A stretch of DNA of 64,000 nucleotides, taken from Sanderia malayensis. Its lineage: Eukaryota > Cnidaria > Scyphozoa > Semaeostomeae > Pelagiidae. Below, piece after piece: positions 35,384 through 46,225 of this stretch (position 1 is its first letter; every line of letters starts with the position of its first letter). The stretch spans positions 2,914,001-2,978,000 of the forward strand of contig RQOL01000729.1 of the NCBI GenBank assembly GCA_013076295.1. Direction: 5' to 3'. The position numbers and the translations under genes were made by a program. The notes under the pieces were generated by a model. That model did no database searches. It worked only from the letters and a program-made list of their open reading frames with translations, and was not told where the DNA came from.

Positions 35384-35877
35384 CCATAGAGATAGGATAT
35401 AAGATAATCTAGAGTGCTAACGGCCGATACTCCCTCTGTGTAGCGGGTGAAGCAAAAATTTCTAGCCAGCCACCCTCCAAAAAAATGGCGGACAAAACTC
35501 CACAGCTAGAACTTCACATTTTGAAGTCAAAGTTACATTGATACTTTCAATTAAAAACCTCAAAGAAACATTCAAATCTTTAAAACATTATGTTATATTC
35601 ATTATACTGAAAGTTCATGGTTGTTTTTACAATATTATTACAATTTACAAACTTTAATGCAATTTGCAATGGCACGAATTGTTAGGCTTAGACATCTCTT
35701 GGAGGGTGAGTTTTTGTATCCCTGTGCTCAAACACCTTGAAAATCTTGCGTCCCTGTGCGCAGTCACAGGGTTTCGATGTATCAAGTGGTAAAAAATGGC
35801 CGCCATTGGAGGATTTTTGGCGTCTGGAGGATGAGCCTCGTTCGCACTCTAGATTATCTTATATCCTATCTCTATGG
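35384..35877. mobile_element. 494-bp MITE with 6-bp target duplication
   Basis: The two ends are near-perfect inverted repeats of about 33 bp starting CCATAGAGATAGGATATAAG. The element is flanked by TTCTAA on both sides (35378-35383 and 35878-35883). Copy A at about 15072-15082 reads GCTGTTCTAACAGATTT without interruption, so it is the empty site. The interior holds no long frame; AAATGGCGGACAAA and AAATGGCCGCCATTGG occur within it. I cannot assign a superfamily from a 6-bp target duplication with CC..GG ends. Confidence 0.9.
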
Positions 35878-36243
35878 TTCTAACAGATTTCCTACTAAGC
35901 AGTTGAATGAATATTGAGGAAAGCCTGAGTAGAGATTCGTTTAAAGTGACCTCTTTAACCCAACTGAAATGAATGTTGTGTAATCAATTTAAAGCAATTA
36001 ACCATTGTTAAACAAAGGAAGGAAATTGTGTTCAAGGAAACTAAGGTATTGCTGGATGTAAAATTCTTGCATCTAATAAGCTGTGGTAATAAATTGTTGT
36101 AAGGCAAACGTAGACCAAAGAGTAACGAAATCATAAATAAAAGCACAGAAAGAGAAGAAAGAGGCTTACTCTTTCTGAATGCAATTTCTTGCGTTCACCA
36201 ATGAAAAATATCGTAAAATTAGATATGTTTTTCGCAGCATAAG

Positions 36244-36625
36244 GCTTGTCCTCTATCTAGAGAAAAGTAAGTACCAGGGTGAAAACTCGAGCAACCAAAT
36301 GAATCATACACTCCGCGAAAACTTCGGACTAATGAATGAATTATCTATGCTTATTAGTGTTGCCGTAATCCTCAGGTAAAAACTAAAATACAAAAGACGC
36401 ATACACGATATTACCATGAAGTTTAAACACAACGGGGGAATAATATAGCAAAGAAAATTATGAAAACAATTAGTTAAAAGGCAAGATTAAAACAGTATCT
36501 TGTTATGCAAAGACAAGACACGGAGCAAATGGGCTAAAACAGAAGTCACGTTTATTTTTAAACCGAAACCTGAATACATAAACTTCAAAATAAAGATTTG
36601 GCTTGGCATTTAGAATAAGTATTAG
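36244..36625 (+). repeat. Duplicated block C (empty-site counterpart of the Ty3 insertion)
   Basis: This aligns with 40897-40959 plus 45848-46225. Shared landmarks are AAGTAAGTACCAGGGTGAAAA, AAAGACGCATACACGATATT and TTGGCTTGGCATTTAGAATA. The Ty3 element is inserted in the other copy right after GTAACCA, whereas here CAACCAAATGAATCATAC is continuous. A GT splice-donor-like site (CTCAG/GTAAAA at about 36375) is conserved in both, so the block may derive from an exon. Confidence 0.8.
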
Positions 36626-36918
36626 GCGGGCCAGAACAGTGTGGCGGCATACTACCATGTAAAAACATGTTTGTCTTGCTAATTACATGTAACCTGTTCT
36701 ATTCAGTCCATGTCAGCAAAAAAAGCAATTGGCTATATTTTGATTGCATCGGAAAAATAAACAGGTGAAGCTTTATGAACTTTCCAAATATAACCCCGTG
36801 TGGGTATATAATCTACCGATCATTCTGAGAGGAAAAACCTGCATACAGATACAGGTGGTTTCGGATATATTTTTATGAAGTAAATTTAAAAGTTAAATCA
36901 CTTCAAAATAAGGCAACC

Positions 36919-38195
36919 ATGAAACAAACAGGACTCCAGATACTAAGTCATACTTGTGCATTACTTTGTATGTTGTGGTTGGTAATTGTTGCAGATGAAA
37001 AGATGAAAACATTCGAGTGTAAAGCGTGCTGCATTTTCTATTGCACAATCAGGTGATGCAACTACGTCAAGAGTTGGAGTTGCAAGCTTCCAATCACAAA
37101 GCGATTTAGCATGCTCTCAAAAATGTCTCCGAACTGAAAAGTGCAAATTCAAGATATATCATGTTGAAACAAAGAAATGTGAACTGCTTGCATCCATTTA
37201 TCAAGAAGATTTAAACAGCAAAAAAGCAATACCATTCAAGAAAGAAAAGATCCTAACCAAAGTAAGCCACAACAACAATTTTGAGTTTCTCGTAAGTAAC
37301 AAGCTTAAGATGGGCATCATTACGTATGTATTTATGTGACGTTATAACGTGTACTTCACTTATTTCATTTAAAAGAAAGTAATCATTGCTCTCTTAAATT
37401 TCTCTTTTTTAGAAAGATGGTTTGTGCAAATCAGAATCAAGCACTGGTTGCAGTGAAAATTGCGAGTGTGTTCAAATATGGCGATTCGGAGAGCCGATAT
37501 ACACTTGCAACTGCAGCAAACAAGGCATTGTTTCTTCGGGATTAGTTTGGAACAATAACAATAAGCTTTATGAGACGTCTCGCTAAGTCTTGCTCTCAAT
37601 TGCAGGTGTCTACAAATCGTGCAAAGAAGCACTGAATAAAAACAAATGGCAACAAGGGATCTATGTCATAAAACCAGATGGTTTGCAGAGTGGGATAAAA
37701 GGTGAATGTATGAGAGCGCCAAAGGGGAATTCATATCTCGTGCTTCACCACGACAGTGAATTATTAATCCAAGTTGAAGGATACGAAGCTCCTGGATCAT
37801 ACGTTAAGAATTTCAAGTATGAATTCGATCTGAATACCATCATATCAATTATCGAACAATCAATCAGTTGCAAACAACACGTAAGAGGTAATTGCTATCA
37901 CGCATACCTGACTGGTCAAACTTGGATAAAAGACCGAAATGGTACAAAACTGGATTTCTGGGGTGGTGGGCTTAGCAACTCCACTGGTTGTGAATGCGGT
38001 GTAACAAACAGCTGTGCAGACAAGAGCAAACAATGCAACTGTGGCAAAAATGATTACAAATGGCGTGTGGATAAAGGAGATATTAAAGAAAAAAATGTCT
38101 TGCCAATAATGGGCATAGCAGTTGGAGAAACGGGCAATCGCCATTACTCTGAGCGTTTTCGCTTCATAATTGGACCATTATTGTGTAGACCTTGA
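36919..38195 (+). CDS. Secreted contactin-associated/fibrinogen-like protein (about 329 aa)
   Basis: Four exons with consistent phases: 36919-36967, 37053-37291, 37413-37524 and 37606-38195, totalling 990 bases. Exon 1 gives a short signal-like N-terminus (LQILSHTCALLC). Exon 2 has a PAN/apple-like pattern (DLACSQKCLRTEKCKF, then KKCELL). Exon 3 is Cys-rich and EGF-like in spacing. Exon 4 resembles the fibrinogen-like module of contactin-associated/neurexin-IV-type proteins: GVYKSC.EA, then GGGLSNSTGCECG, SCADKSKQCNC and DYKWRVDKGDI..KNVLPI. Such proteins are usually secreted adhesion or recognition molecules. Exon 3 would use a GC donor (CAAG/GCATTG), the weakest junction. Two dead paralogues lie at 12.2 and 34.0 kb, so this gene belongs to a locally duplicated group. 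Confidence 0.78.
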
Positions 38196-38244
38196 GTCAA
38201 TTTTTGGAGGATTAGTTATTACCATCTTGCACTGTAACAAGATT

Positions 38245-38250
38245 AATAAA
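38245..38250 (+). promoter_or_regulatory. Candidate polyadenylation signal
   Basis: AATAAA 50 bases after the stop codon of the fibrinogen-like gene, at the usual distance for a short 3' untranslated region. Confidence 0.55.
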
Positions 38251-39360
38251 CGATCTTTAAAATAACATGGTACAACTAGCTATAATCATATATGCATTAA
38301 CGCTTGACATTTAGCAACATATAATGCAATTACTCTAAAATGGCTGAATTACAGGAATTGTTATTATCTGTAGTGAGTGCCTAAACTCACTACATTGCAT
38401 ACTTGTATCTCACTTGTTTTTTTTCACTCAATGTGGAGCTTATGTATCAGCCTGCAAGCTGACACCATGTCCACTCTTGATATAAGCAAAGTAATGAGCT
38501 TACAGTTGTAAATTGAAATTAAAATTGAGAAAATGGACTTCTTAAAAATAATTTTGATTGAAAAAACTATTTTAATGTTACGGGGTTAAATTATATGCAG
38601 AAAAATTGCTTTTGAGCATGTTGCACAAAGTCAAAGCAATAACTAAAGAATAAAATAAATTGCATTACCAAGAAGAGGGAATGCAATATTATGTGGGTGG
38701 GTAGTTGTTGCCATTGCAATTGCTATACTTATAGTTGACTCTTGTTATTTACAGTATTGCTAAGTAAACTTGGTCGGCTTATTGCACTCGCTTGAAAGGG
38801 TGAACGCGGGTGTCAATACACGTGTACGCATCTCATGCAGACAGGAATGGGACACAAAGTCACCAAGCTTGTTTTTAATCGTTACTGTAAGATAATAAAT
38901 TAAGTAGGGAATTACCAGTAACGTCGAATAAGCTAAAAAGGCAAACAAAAAGGGGCAACGAAAATTCAAGTGGTATAGTGGCGGCCTTGGATGAACCAGC
39001 CGTACCAAAAGAGCTGCAGAACTAGTTTCATGCATAAAATTCAGCCGATAATTTTTCACACATATAAGAATAATTTACATTATTGCAGATGTAAATAATT
39101 AAATTATAATTTCCATTCAACCGGTTCCACATTGAACTATTCCATTAAATTTATAATGTTGTAAAAGCAAATTGGTGGGTGATATCTGGTACGTTTTACA
39201 GATTACTTAATTAATATGATTTTTTGTAGCACAACATATAATAAATAAAATAACAGTGTATGCAAATACAGGTGGCCTTGCATACATTTTTATAAAAGCT
39301 GCTTTAAAGGTCCTGACATGTGCAATGCCTTGCCAGCAATCCATGCTCTGTCGGATGCGA
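38251..39360. other. Intergenic; nothing recognised
   Basis: AT-rich sequence with no convincing gene, repeat termini or RNA structure. A 99-codon minus-strand frame (38760-39059) has no family resemblance and no supporting splice signals. Confidence 0.45.
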
Positions 39361-39419
39361 CACAACTTCTTACTTCTTTAAGGCTGGAAAGATTAAAGTT
39401 TTGAAAAAATTCTTAACGC

Positions 39420-40035
39420 ACTGGAAAAATGTCGTGTGATAGATAGATTAGGAAAAACATCGACTATCGAAGAGTCTGAATTAGAAAATATGAAGAAGTT
39501 CATTAGAACCGTTTTCTACAATGGAAAGACAACTGAAATATATATCACGACCTGATTGCGAATTTACAAAGAGTTGATGGTAAAGTCGTCCAGTGGCATT
39601 CCTCCGGATCCAGATTCAGCTGAAGAAGTGAGTTATCAGCTATTTCACTGGCTTCGTTCTCCTGTTTGGTTCAAAGGGAAAACGTTGCCCTCATCTATGT
39701 CATTGAATAGAAAACCAAAGAAGTTGGGGGCTAAAAAACGAGATCCACAAGAAGCAAACTTGGAAACGAGTGATGATGGTAGCACCAAATAAGGGAAAAG
39801 ACAAAGAAGGAAAAGAAAGTTGGAAGCAAGTCAAATTGTTTTGCCCAAGCAAGTGATGAAGAAATGTACGACGGAGGTGAGAAAGGTAATAAGGAAAATG
39901 CAGTAAGTAGAGCAAAAGAACCAGAGGTTTCTGATTTTTGTGATAAAGAAAGTATGTGGGATATGAACTGTCTGATTTCTCTTCAAGTGACGATTCCTTT
40001 GATGAATTGCTTCCATAACGTAAGAATCAATTTTG
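39420..40035 (+). pseudogene. Decayed copy of a repetitive, transposon-like gene family
   Basis: Conserved-looking blocks survive: KKFIRTVFYNGKTTEIY, an in-frame TGA, then LRIYKELMVKSSSGIPPDPD, YQLFHWLRSPVWFKGKTLP, an acidic/basic linker, and a C-terminal SDFSSSDDSFDELLP before TAA near 40017. The order resembles an uncharacterised protein family common in cnidarian repeats, but I cannot name it. The stop, the frameshift near 39790 and an apparent internal deletion between the two conserved blocks mark it as dead. Its end is repeated in inverted orientation at 46952-47141. Confidence 0.5.
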
Positions 40036-40160
40036 ATCTTTATATTTGGCTTTAATTTCAGGTCAGTAGTTCCCATTTAAATTTTTTGATTATCATCTTA
40101 CTGTTTTATTGCATTAATAATGAAATAAACCCTCCATTCGTTTAATTCAGTTCAGATATC
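39971..40160 (+). repeat. Inverted repeat arm, left
   Basis: 190 bases that match the reverse complement of 46952-47141 with about ten differences by eye. The arm contains the end of the SDFSSSDDSFDELLP frame and downstream sequence through CTCCATTCGTTTAATTC..CAGATATC. The arms flank the Ty3 retrotransposon at a distance. Confidence 0.9.
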
Positions 40161-40165
40161 CGAAT

Positions 40166-40890
40166 CGAGAGGAATTTTGCTATCCCCAATTTTGAAGTTT
40201 TCTACACTTGAAATGGCTATATTGTTAGAGACAAAGTGTTAGGGCAATCAATGATGGACCTATGTTGACAGTTTTGAGATATTGACCTTGCTGTTTTGCT
40301 TACTGTAATCCTTAATTGTTGACTTTTTTATATTTTGTGATTTCCGCTGAATTAGTTGATTAAGACTTGATTATTATATTGAGAGTTAGTTGGAGATTTA
40401 GAGATTGTGTTACGGCTGCTTTAAAAGTTGTTTTATGAATTTATTGTTTGGTTGTTCATTGAGAGACGTTTAACTGTCAAAGAGTGTTATCTGCCTGTAA
40501 GGTCTAGAAGAAAGAAGCCATATAAAGACGAGAAGATCAAGGAGACTGTAAGTCCATTGTGTTTTATGAGTATTCTAAAAGAGTGCCCGCTGTTAGGAAT
40601 TTGTGTTTTAACAATATCTCTCGAAAGATAAGTCAAATTATATTAGTGTTTTATAATTGTTTTTTTCGGTCTCAGATACTCTTTCCAATGATGTAATCAG
40701 CAGGTCGGATATTCGAAGATCGGATTTCTTGTGACCGTGGTCACATGACGTTACCGATTACGTCACAATGGAAAGTTTGCCAGAATGTTCCCATGGCTCA
40801 AGATTACCACCTACCCTCACAGATGCTAAAACTGCCTTCAGATTTTCCGTTACCCGTTTTGCTAGAATGTTATGATAAATTAAACACGTT
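40166..40890 (+). other. Gap between decayed family copy and Ty3 element
   Basis: No complete gene. A plus-strand frame at 40428-40631 (67 codons, ending before AAGTCAAATT) and one at 40745-40984 that reads into the LTR have coding-like composition but no family match. They may be further exons of the decayed family. Confidence 0.3.
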
Positions 40891-40896
40891 TTCGTG

Positions 40897-40959
40897 GGCT
40901 TGTTCTCTATCCAGAGAAACCCCGAAAAGTAAGTACCAGGGTGAAAATTCGAGTAACCA
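40897..40959 (+). repeat. Duplicated block D, left part
   Basis: Left piece of the block that matches 36244 onward; it is interrupted by the Ty3 insertion and resumes at 45848. The last five bases, AACCA (40955-40959), form the target duplication. Confidence 0.75.
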
Positions 40960-41284
40960 TGTAGCGTTTCAATATCATCATTGACAGCGACAATTGTAAT
41001 CAAAATTCTAACACCTTTACACTAACGTCTTTTCTCCCTAATCCATCCTGTCGGTAAATAACTTCTCATCATCACCTATCATTCTCTTTCCTCTGATATT
41101 GGCACCTGATTTTATTTTCATTGTTAGTTTTATGTACAAAGTTTAATGAATCAGTTAGATCATAGTTTTCACACAACGCACACGAATATTTTCTTGCTCT
41201 CGATTCTTCAAGCAAAGACACGCGATATCTTGCCTTGTTATTGGTTATCACTAGCTATTCAACGAGCAGTAACCGTGATTCCAA
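40960..41284 (+). repeat. 5' LTR of Ty3 element
   Basis: 325 bp from TGTAGCGTTTC to GTGATTCCAA, nearly identical to 45518-45842. Element transcription would start here. Confidence 0.93.
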
Positions 41285-41386
41285 ATTGGTGACCACGACG
41301 TGACCTTCTTCACTCGTCATATTCGAACATATTCAGGCAAGTTCATACATTTTATTTTATATTTCGTAATCGCGTTTTCAACCAAC

Positions 41387-42274
41387 ATGAGTGAACCTCA
41401 AAACAACGGTGCACGAACAGCCAGCCAAAGTTCTTCACAGGCTACAGCGACAGCACAACCATCACGAGAATTACCTTCTGTATCTGGTTATAGTTTAAAA
41501 TTACCACCATTCTGGCCAAACGACCCGGTAGTTTGGTTCGCGCAAGTCGAAGCTTTGTTTACCACACGACGAATCACCACGCAGTCAACGAAGTTCTCGT
41601 TCGTAATTTCCTCGTTGCCACCAGAGATTGCACAAGAAATACGTGATCTTCTCTTACAGCCGCCAGCAGATGAACCGTACGAGCATCTCAAAGCCGAACT
41701 CATCAAACGAACATCGGCATCCGAGCAAAAACGACTACATCAATTGCTGATCTCGGAGGAACTCGGTGACAGAAAGCCTTCGCAATTATTACGACGAATG
41801 CGACAACTTCTCGCCGACAGTCGTTTAGAAGACAAAATTCTTCGACAATTGTTCTTGCAACGTCTTCCTACCAACGCACAGTTGATTTTGGCATCATCAG
41901 CAGACACGGTATCAATCGAGCAACTGGCTTCGCTGGCTGACAAAATTTTGGAAGTCGCTCTACCAGGCAATTCTGTCTCTGCCATGTCAACAACAATCAC
42001 ACCTACACCGTCGAGAGACATCCAAAACCTGCAAGCACAGATTTCTGCTTTGACAACACAGATGCAGTGCTTAGTGCAACAGATTTCTCACCCACGTGGT
42101 CGCAGCAGGAGTTCTTCTCGTTCATCGCGCCGTTCTTCAGGTTCTCCAAATGGCCCTCGACAATGCTGGTATCATCGAAAATTCGGCTCGCAAGCGCGCC
42201 ACTGCAACCCACCATGCTCCTTCGCAGCCACATCACAAGCACCGGTTTCGGAAAACTTCAACGCCAGCGACTAG
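41387..42274 (+). CDS. Ty3 gag-like protein
   Basis: About 295 residues from the ATG at 41387 (MSEPQNNG), chosen over the upstream ATG at 41300 because the latter is nearly at the LTR junction. It contains a capsid-like region with WFAQVEALF and LPPEIAQEI near the start, then a helical LRRMRQLL..FLQRLP segment typical of metazoan Ty3 gag. It ends in an Arg/Ser-rich basic tract and one zinc-knuckle-like motif (CWYHRKFGSQARHCNPPC). The protein would form the particle and bind RNA. The protease frame overlaps its end at a different phase. Confidence 0.85.
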   Translation: MSEPQNNGARTASQSSSQATATAQPSRELPSVSGYSLKLPPFWPNDPVVWFAQVEALFTTRRITTQSTKFSFVISSLPPEIAQEIRDLLLQPPADEPYEHLKAELIKRTSASEQKRLHQLLISEELGDRKPSQLLRRMRQLLADSRLEDKILRQLFLQRLPTNAQLILASSADTVSIEQLASLADKILEVALPGNSVSAMSTTITPTPSRDIQNLQAQISALTTQMQCLVQQISHPRGRSRSSSRSSRRSSGSPNGPRQCWYHRKFGSQARHCNPPCSFAATSQAPVSENFNASD

Positions 42275-42657
42275 AGGCGACGAGTCTTCTTGGCAACAAC
42301 AAAACAAGTCGTCTATTTTATGTGACCGACCGTACCACTGGTACACGTTTCTTGGTCGACACAGGTGCCGACATCAGTGTTCTACCGCCAACTCGTTCCG
42401 CTCGTCAAAATGTCTCGTCTTTAAAATTACAAGCCGTTAACCAATCATGTATTCAAACTTACGGTGAACAATCTATGCCCTTAGATATCGGACTTCGCCG
42501 CATGTTTCATTGGATTTTTATCTTGGCTGATGTTCCAACTGCTATCCTTGGAGCTGATTTCCTGGCTCATTTCAACTTGAAGGTCGACGTTCGTCAACGC
42601 AAACTCATTGATGAAACAACGTCACTTGCGATTCGAGGCATCCAATCTTCACTCTAG
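42250..42657 (+). pseudogene. Ty3 aspartic protease region
   Basis: The frame contains FLVDTGADISVLPP, the retropepsin active site, and later ILGADFLAHFNL, the flap-downstream ILG motif. It overlaps the end of gag in another frame, which would need a frameshift. It ends at a TAG at 42655-42657 after which the same frame continues into the reverse transcriptase, so the stop is probably a mutation or a readthrough site. Confidence 0.8.
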
Positions 42658-42669
42658 TCACCAGGCCTT

Positions 42670-43705
42670 ATGTTCAGCATTCCGGATTCAGCATCAAAAT
42701 ATCAAAACCTTGTCCGTCAGTTTCCGTCTATCACGCGCACCAACTACAAAGACCACCCCGTTAAACACGACATCACACATCACATTCGCACTCACGGTCC
42801 ACCTGTCTTTTGTCGCTCGCGTCGCCTAGCTCCAGATAAAGCAACCAGCGCTAAAGCAGAGTTCGAACACATGCTTCAACTCGGAATTATCCGTCCATCC
42901 GAAAGTAGCTGGTCATCGCCTCTGCATATGGTTCCCAAGAAATCTGGAGATTGGCGTCCTTGCGGCGATTATCGCGCCCTCAACAAAGCTACCATACCGG
43001 ACAGATATCCAATTCCACACATACAAGATTTCAGCTCATTTCTTCACAACAAAAGCATCTTTTCGAAACTGGATCTTGTTCGCGCATACCATCAGATACC
43101 TGTCGAGCTTGCTGATATTCGAAAGACGGCCATCACAACACCATTCGGCCTCTACGAATTCGTCCGGATGCCATTTGGTTTACGCAATGCAGCACAGACG
43201 TTCCAACGTTTCATTCATGAAGTTCTACGCGGTTTGGATTTCGTTTTCGCCTACATCGACGATCTCTTAATCGCTAGTTCTTCTGAAGAGGAACATCTGA
43301 TGCATCTGCAGCTGCTGTTTCAACGCCTCACAGAATACGGCGTCGTCATCCATCCAACCAAATGCGTATTCGGCGTTTCTTCGTTGGAATTTCTCGGCCA
43401 CCATATCGCAGTAACAGGAATTTCACCTTTAGAATCTAAAGTTCAAGTTATCAAGGACTTTCCTGCACCAACATCTCTCCGCAAACTTCGGGAGTTTCTC
43501 GGCCTCGTCAATTTTTACCGTCGCTTCGTTCCAGACTGTGCTGACATAGTACAACCGCTCACCGATTTGCTGTCAACGAAAAAGAACAAGAACGAAACAT
43601 TCGCCTTCCCAGACTCCGCCATCACCGCTTTCGAAGCCGTCAAGTCAGCATTGGCTCAAGCAACACTTCTCGTACATCCTTCACCAAATGCACGTACTGC
43701 CTCAT
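42670..43705 (+). pseudogene. Ty3 reverse transcriptase region
   Basis: A continuous frame with the standard RT blocks: [62 protein letters not shown] and the catalytic YIDDLLIAS. The thumb region [13 protein letters not shown] follows. It ends where the frame shifts into the RNase H at about 43705. Catalytic residues are intact, but upstream TAG and downstream frameshift separate it from the rest of pol. Confidence 0.92.
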
Positions 43706-44288
43706 GGTAGATGCGTCAAACGTTGCAGTTGGTGGAGTACTTCAACAGAAGATCAACGACGTCTGGCATCCAATTTCGTTCTTCTCTAAACGGTTGCAGC
43801 CTGCTGAAACACGTTACAGCACTTTCGGCCGTGAGCTGCTCGCCGTTTACTTGTCACTGAAGCATTTTCGTTATTGTCTGGAAGGTCGTCAATTCTTCAT
43901 TCTCACCGACCACAAGCCTCTAATCCACGCATTCACGGTATCACACGATCGCTACTCACCACGCGAAATTCGGCATCTCGATTTCATCTCGCAATTTTCA
44001 ACCGACATTCGTCATGTTAAAGGTTCCTTTAACAACGTTGCTGACGCATTGTCTCGCATTGAAATTAATTCCCTCACCACATCCACGCCGTCTTTCGACT
44101 TCAACCAATTAGCCACCGCACAACAAGATGATACTGAACTTTCTACTCTTCACGAATCAACATCACTTAACCTCAAGCCGTCCTCTTCCTTTTCAACCGG
44201 ATCAATTATTTGCGATGTTTCTACAACTCATCCTCGTCCGTATGTTCCCACCTCGTTTCGTTGTCGCATCTTCGACCATCTGCATTGA
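43704..44288 (+). pseudogene. Ty3 RNase H region
   Basis: Contains [35 protein letters not shown] and NVADALSR, the conserved positions of retroelement RNase H. It is in a different frame from the reverse transcriptase and ends at a TGA at 44286-44288 within the sequence leading to the integrase zinc finger. Confidence 0.9.
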
Positions 44289-45410
44289 CCATCGCATCCT
44301 GGAGTTCGTGCAACACAACACCTCGTCACCGACAGATTTGTATGGCCTAATGTCAACAAAGACATTCGCAACTGGGCTAAATCTTGCATTGCATATCAAA
44401 AAGCCAAGATACACCGGCATACTGTCTCTCCGATGGCAACGTTCAGCACTCCTGATGCACGTTTTGACCATGTACATATTGATCTGGTTGGCCCTTTACC
44501 GCCCTCATCTGGCTATCGTTATCTTCTCACTTGCATTGATCGTTTTACGCGTTGGCCTGAAGCAATCCCCATCTCGGATATTACCGCTGAAACAGTCGCG
44601 CCCACATTCATCTCTCGCTGGATTGCTGTCTTCGGTGTTCCCTCAACCGTCACAACAGACCGTGGTGCACAATTCGAATCAGCATTGTTTCAAGCACTCA
44701 CCTCGATGCTTGGTTCTAAACGCATTCGCACTACGTCCTATCATCCTTGTGCCAACGGAATGGTCGAACGCTTTCATCGCACGCTCAAAGCAGCATTCAA
44801 AGCTCAAACTGATGCAAACAATTGGGTTGAATCACTGCCACTCATTCTTCTCAACCTTCGCACCACTCTCAAAGCGGATCTCAATTGTACCCCTGCTGAA
44901 CTCGTCTTCGGATCCACTCTCCGACTTCCAGCAGAATTTGTTCAATCGCAAATTGACCTCGCTGACCTTGACCCAACCATCTACGTGGATCGTCTTCGTG
45001 CTGCTATGCGACAACTGCAAGCTACACAGCCCCGTTCGCAAACTCGCCCACATCACCTGCCCGAGGCTCTGCAACAATGCACACACGTGTTCGTTCGTCA
45101 CGATGCAGTACGAAAACCTCTGCAGGCACCGTATGATGGTCCATTTAAGGTCATCAGCCGTCAAGACAAGCATTTCATGCTCGATGTCAAAGGCAAGCCC
45201 CAAACAATCAGCCTTGACCGCCTTAAACCGGCCCACCTCGAAACAGACATTTTACCCGCTCCTCCGCAGACTTCAGTCACGCCTCCGCAATCATCTCCAG
45301 CATCCGATATATCGACAACACCACAAGACACTCAAACACTCACAAGTCAACCACGCACTACTCGTTCTGGTCGTCATGTGCATTTTCCGTCGCGATACGG
45401 ATTTGACTAA
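44289..45410 (+). pseudogene. Ty3 integrase region
   Basis: In the same frame as the RNase H beyond a TGA. The HHCC-type region begins [12 protein letters not shown]; one Cys of that motif appears replaced (SCIAYQKAK). The catalytic core shows [20 protein letters not shown] and [13 protein letters not shown], the D,D,E pattern. The C-terminal part has LKPAHLE and an Arg-rich tail. It would insert the cDNA, but the stop and the altered zinc finger suggest this copy is defective. Confidence 0.9.
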
Positions 45411-45517
45411 ATCGACATTTTTTTAATCTTCTTATATAGCTTAAAATTTTCATGTTTTGTTTTTTATATCGAATGCCCGTTTATTTTACACTTGCATTCT
45501 AGGGGGGGGGGGAGTAC

Positions 45518-45842
45518 TGTAGCGTTTCAATATCATCATTGACAAAGACAATTGTAATCAAAATTCTAACACCTTTACACTAACGTCTTTTCTCCCTAAT
45601 CCATCCTGTCGGTAAATAACTTCTCATCATCACCTATCATTCTCTTTCCTCTGATATTCGCACCTGATTTTATTTTGATTGTTAGTTTTATGTACAAAGT
45701 TTAATGAATCAGTTAGATCATAGTTTTCACACAACGCACACGAATATTTTCTTGCTCTCGATTCTTCAAGCAAAGACACGCGATATCTTGCCTTGTTATT
45801 GGTTATCACTAGCTATTCGACGAACAGTAACCATGATTCCAA
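45518..45842 (+). repeat. 3' LTR of Ty3 element
   Basis: 325 bp matching the 5' LTR with about seven substitutions. Preceded by the G-rich polypurine tract and followed by the AACCA duplication. Confidence 0.93.
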
Positions 45843-45847
45843 AACCA

Positions 45848-46225
45848 TACGAATCATACAAACATTAATAATTAACCCTGCAGACTTGGCCTACCGATTA
45901 TTCGCCACCCAAGCAACCACATCAAGCTTGCGGCCCGAGACTGATAAATTATCTGTACTTATAAATGTTGCCATAATTCCCAGGTAAAATGCAAAAGACG
46001 CATACACGATATTACCAGGAAGCTTAAACAGAACGGGGAAATAATGTAACAAAGCAAATTATGAAAACGATTACTTGAAAGGCAAGAATAAAACAATATG
46101 TTTTTATGCAAAGGCAAAACACGGAGCAAATGGACTAAAACAGAAATCATGTTTATTTGTAAACCGACACCTGAACACATAAGCTACAAAATAAAGATTT
46201 GGCTTGGCATTTAGAATAAGTAAGG
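45848..46225 (+). repeat. Duplicated block D, right part
   Basis: Continuation of the block that matches 36290-36625, from ACGAATCATACA through TTGGCTTGGCATTTAGAATA. Confidence 0.78.

Larger units (their letters stand above)
33308..36169. repeat. Segmental duplication, copy B
   Basis: Colinear with 9901-15360. Copy B lacks both TTAA transposons of copy A and so preserves their target sites, but it carries its own 494-bp MITE (35384-35877) that copy A lacks. It also lacks the sequence corresponding to 12060-12265 of copy A and keeps the part of the fibrinogen-like gene that copy A deleted. Confidence 0.9.
40960..45842 (+). mobile_element. Nearly complete Ty3/gypsy LTR retrotransposon
   Basis: Two 325-bp LTRs (40960-41284 and 45518-45842) flank gag and pol in the order gag, protease, reverse transcriptase, RNase H, integrase, the Ty3/gypsy order. 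Both LTRs begin TGTAGCGTTTC. A 5-bp target duplication, AACCA, lies at 40955-40959 and 45843-45847. A primer-binding-like stretch (TTGGTGACCACGACG) follows the 5' LTR and a G-rich polypurine tract (about 45501-45514) precedes the 3' LTR. The LTRs differ at about seven positions by eye, so insertion is fairly recent. Pol carries two in-frame stops and a frameshift, so this copy is not autonomous. Confidence 0.95.

Noticed and set aside
44128..45426. 432-codon plus-strand frame
   Set aside because: It overlaps the Ty3 integrase in another frame; the integrase frame has the catalytic motifs, this one has none.
45501..45514. Poly-G run as a regulatory G-quadruplex
   Set aside because: It sits just before the 3' LTR and is best explained as the polypurine tract.
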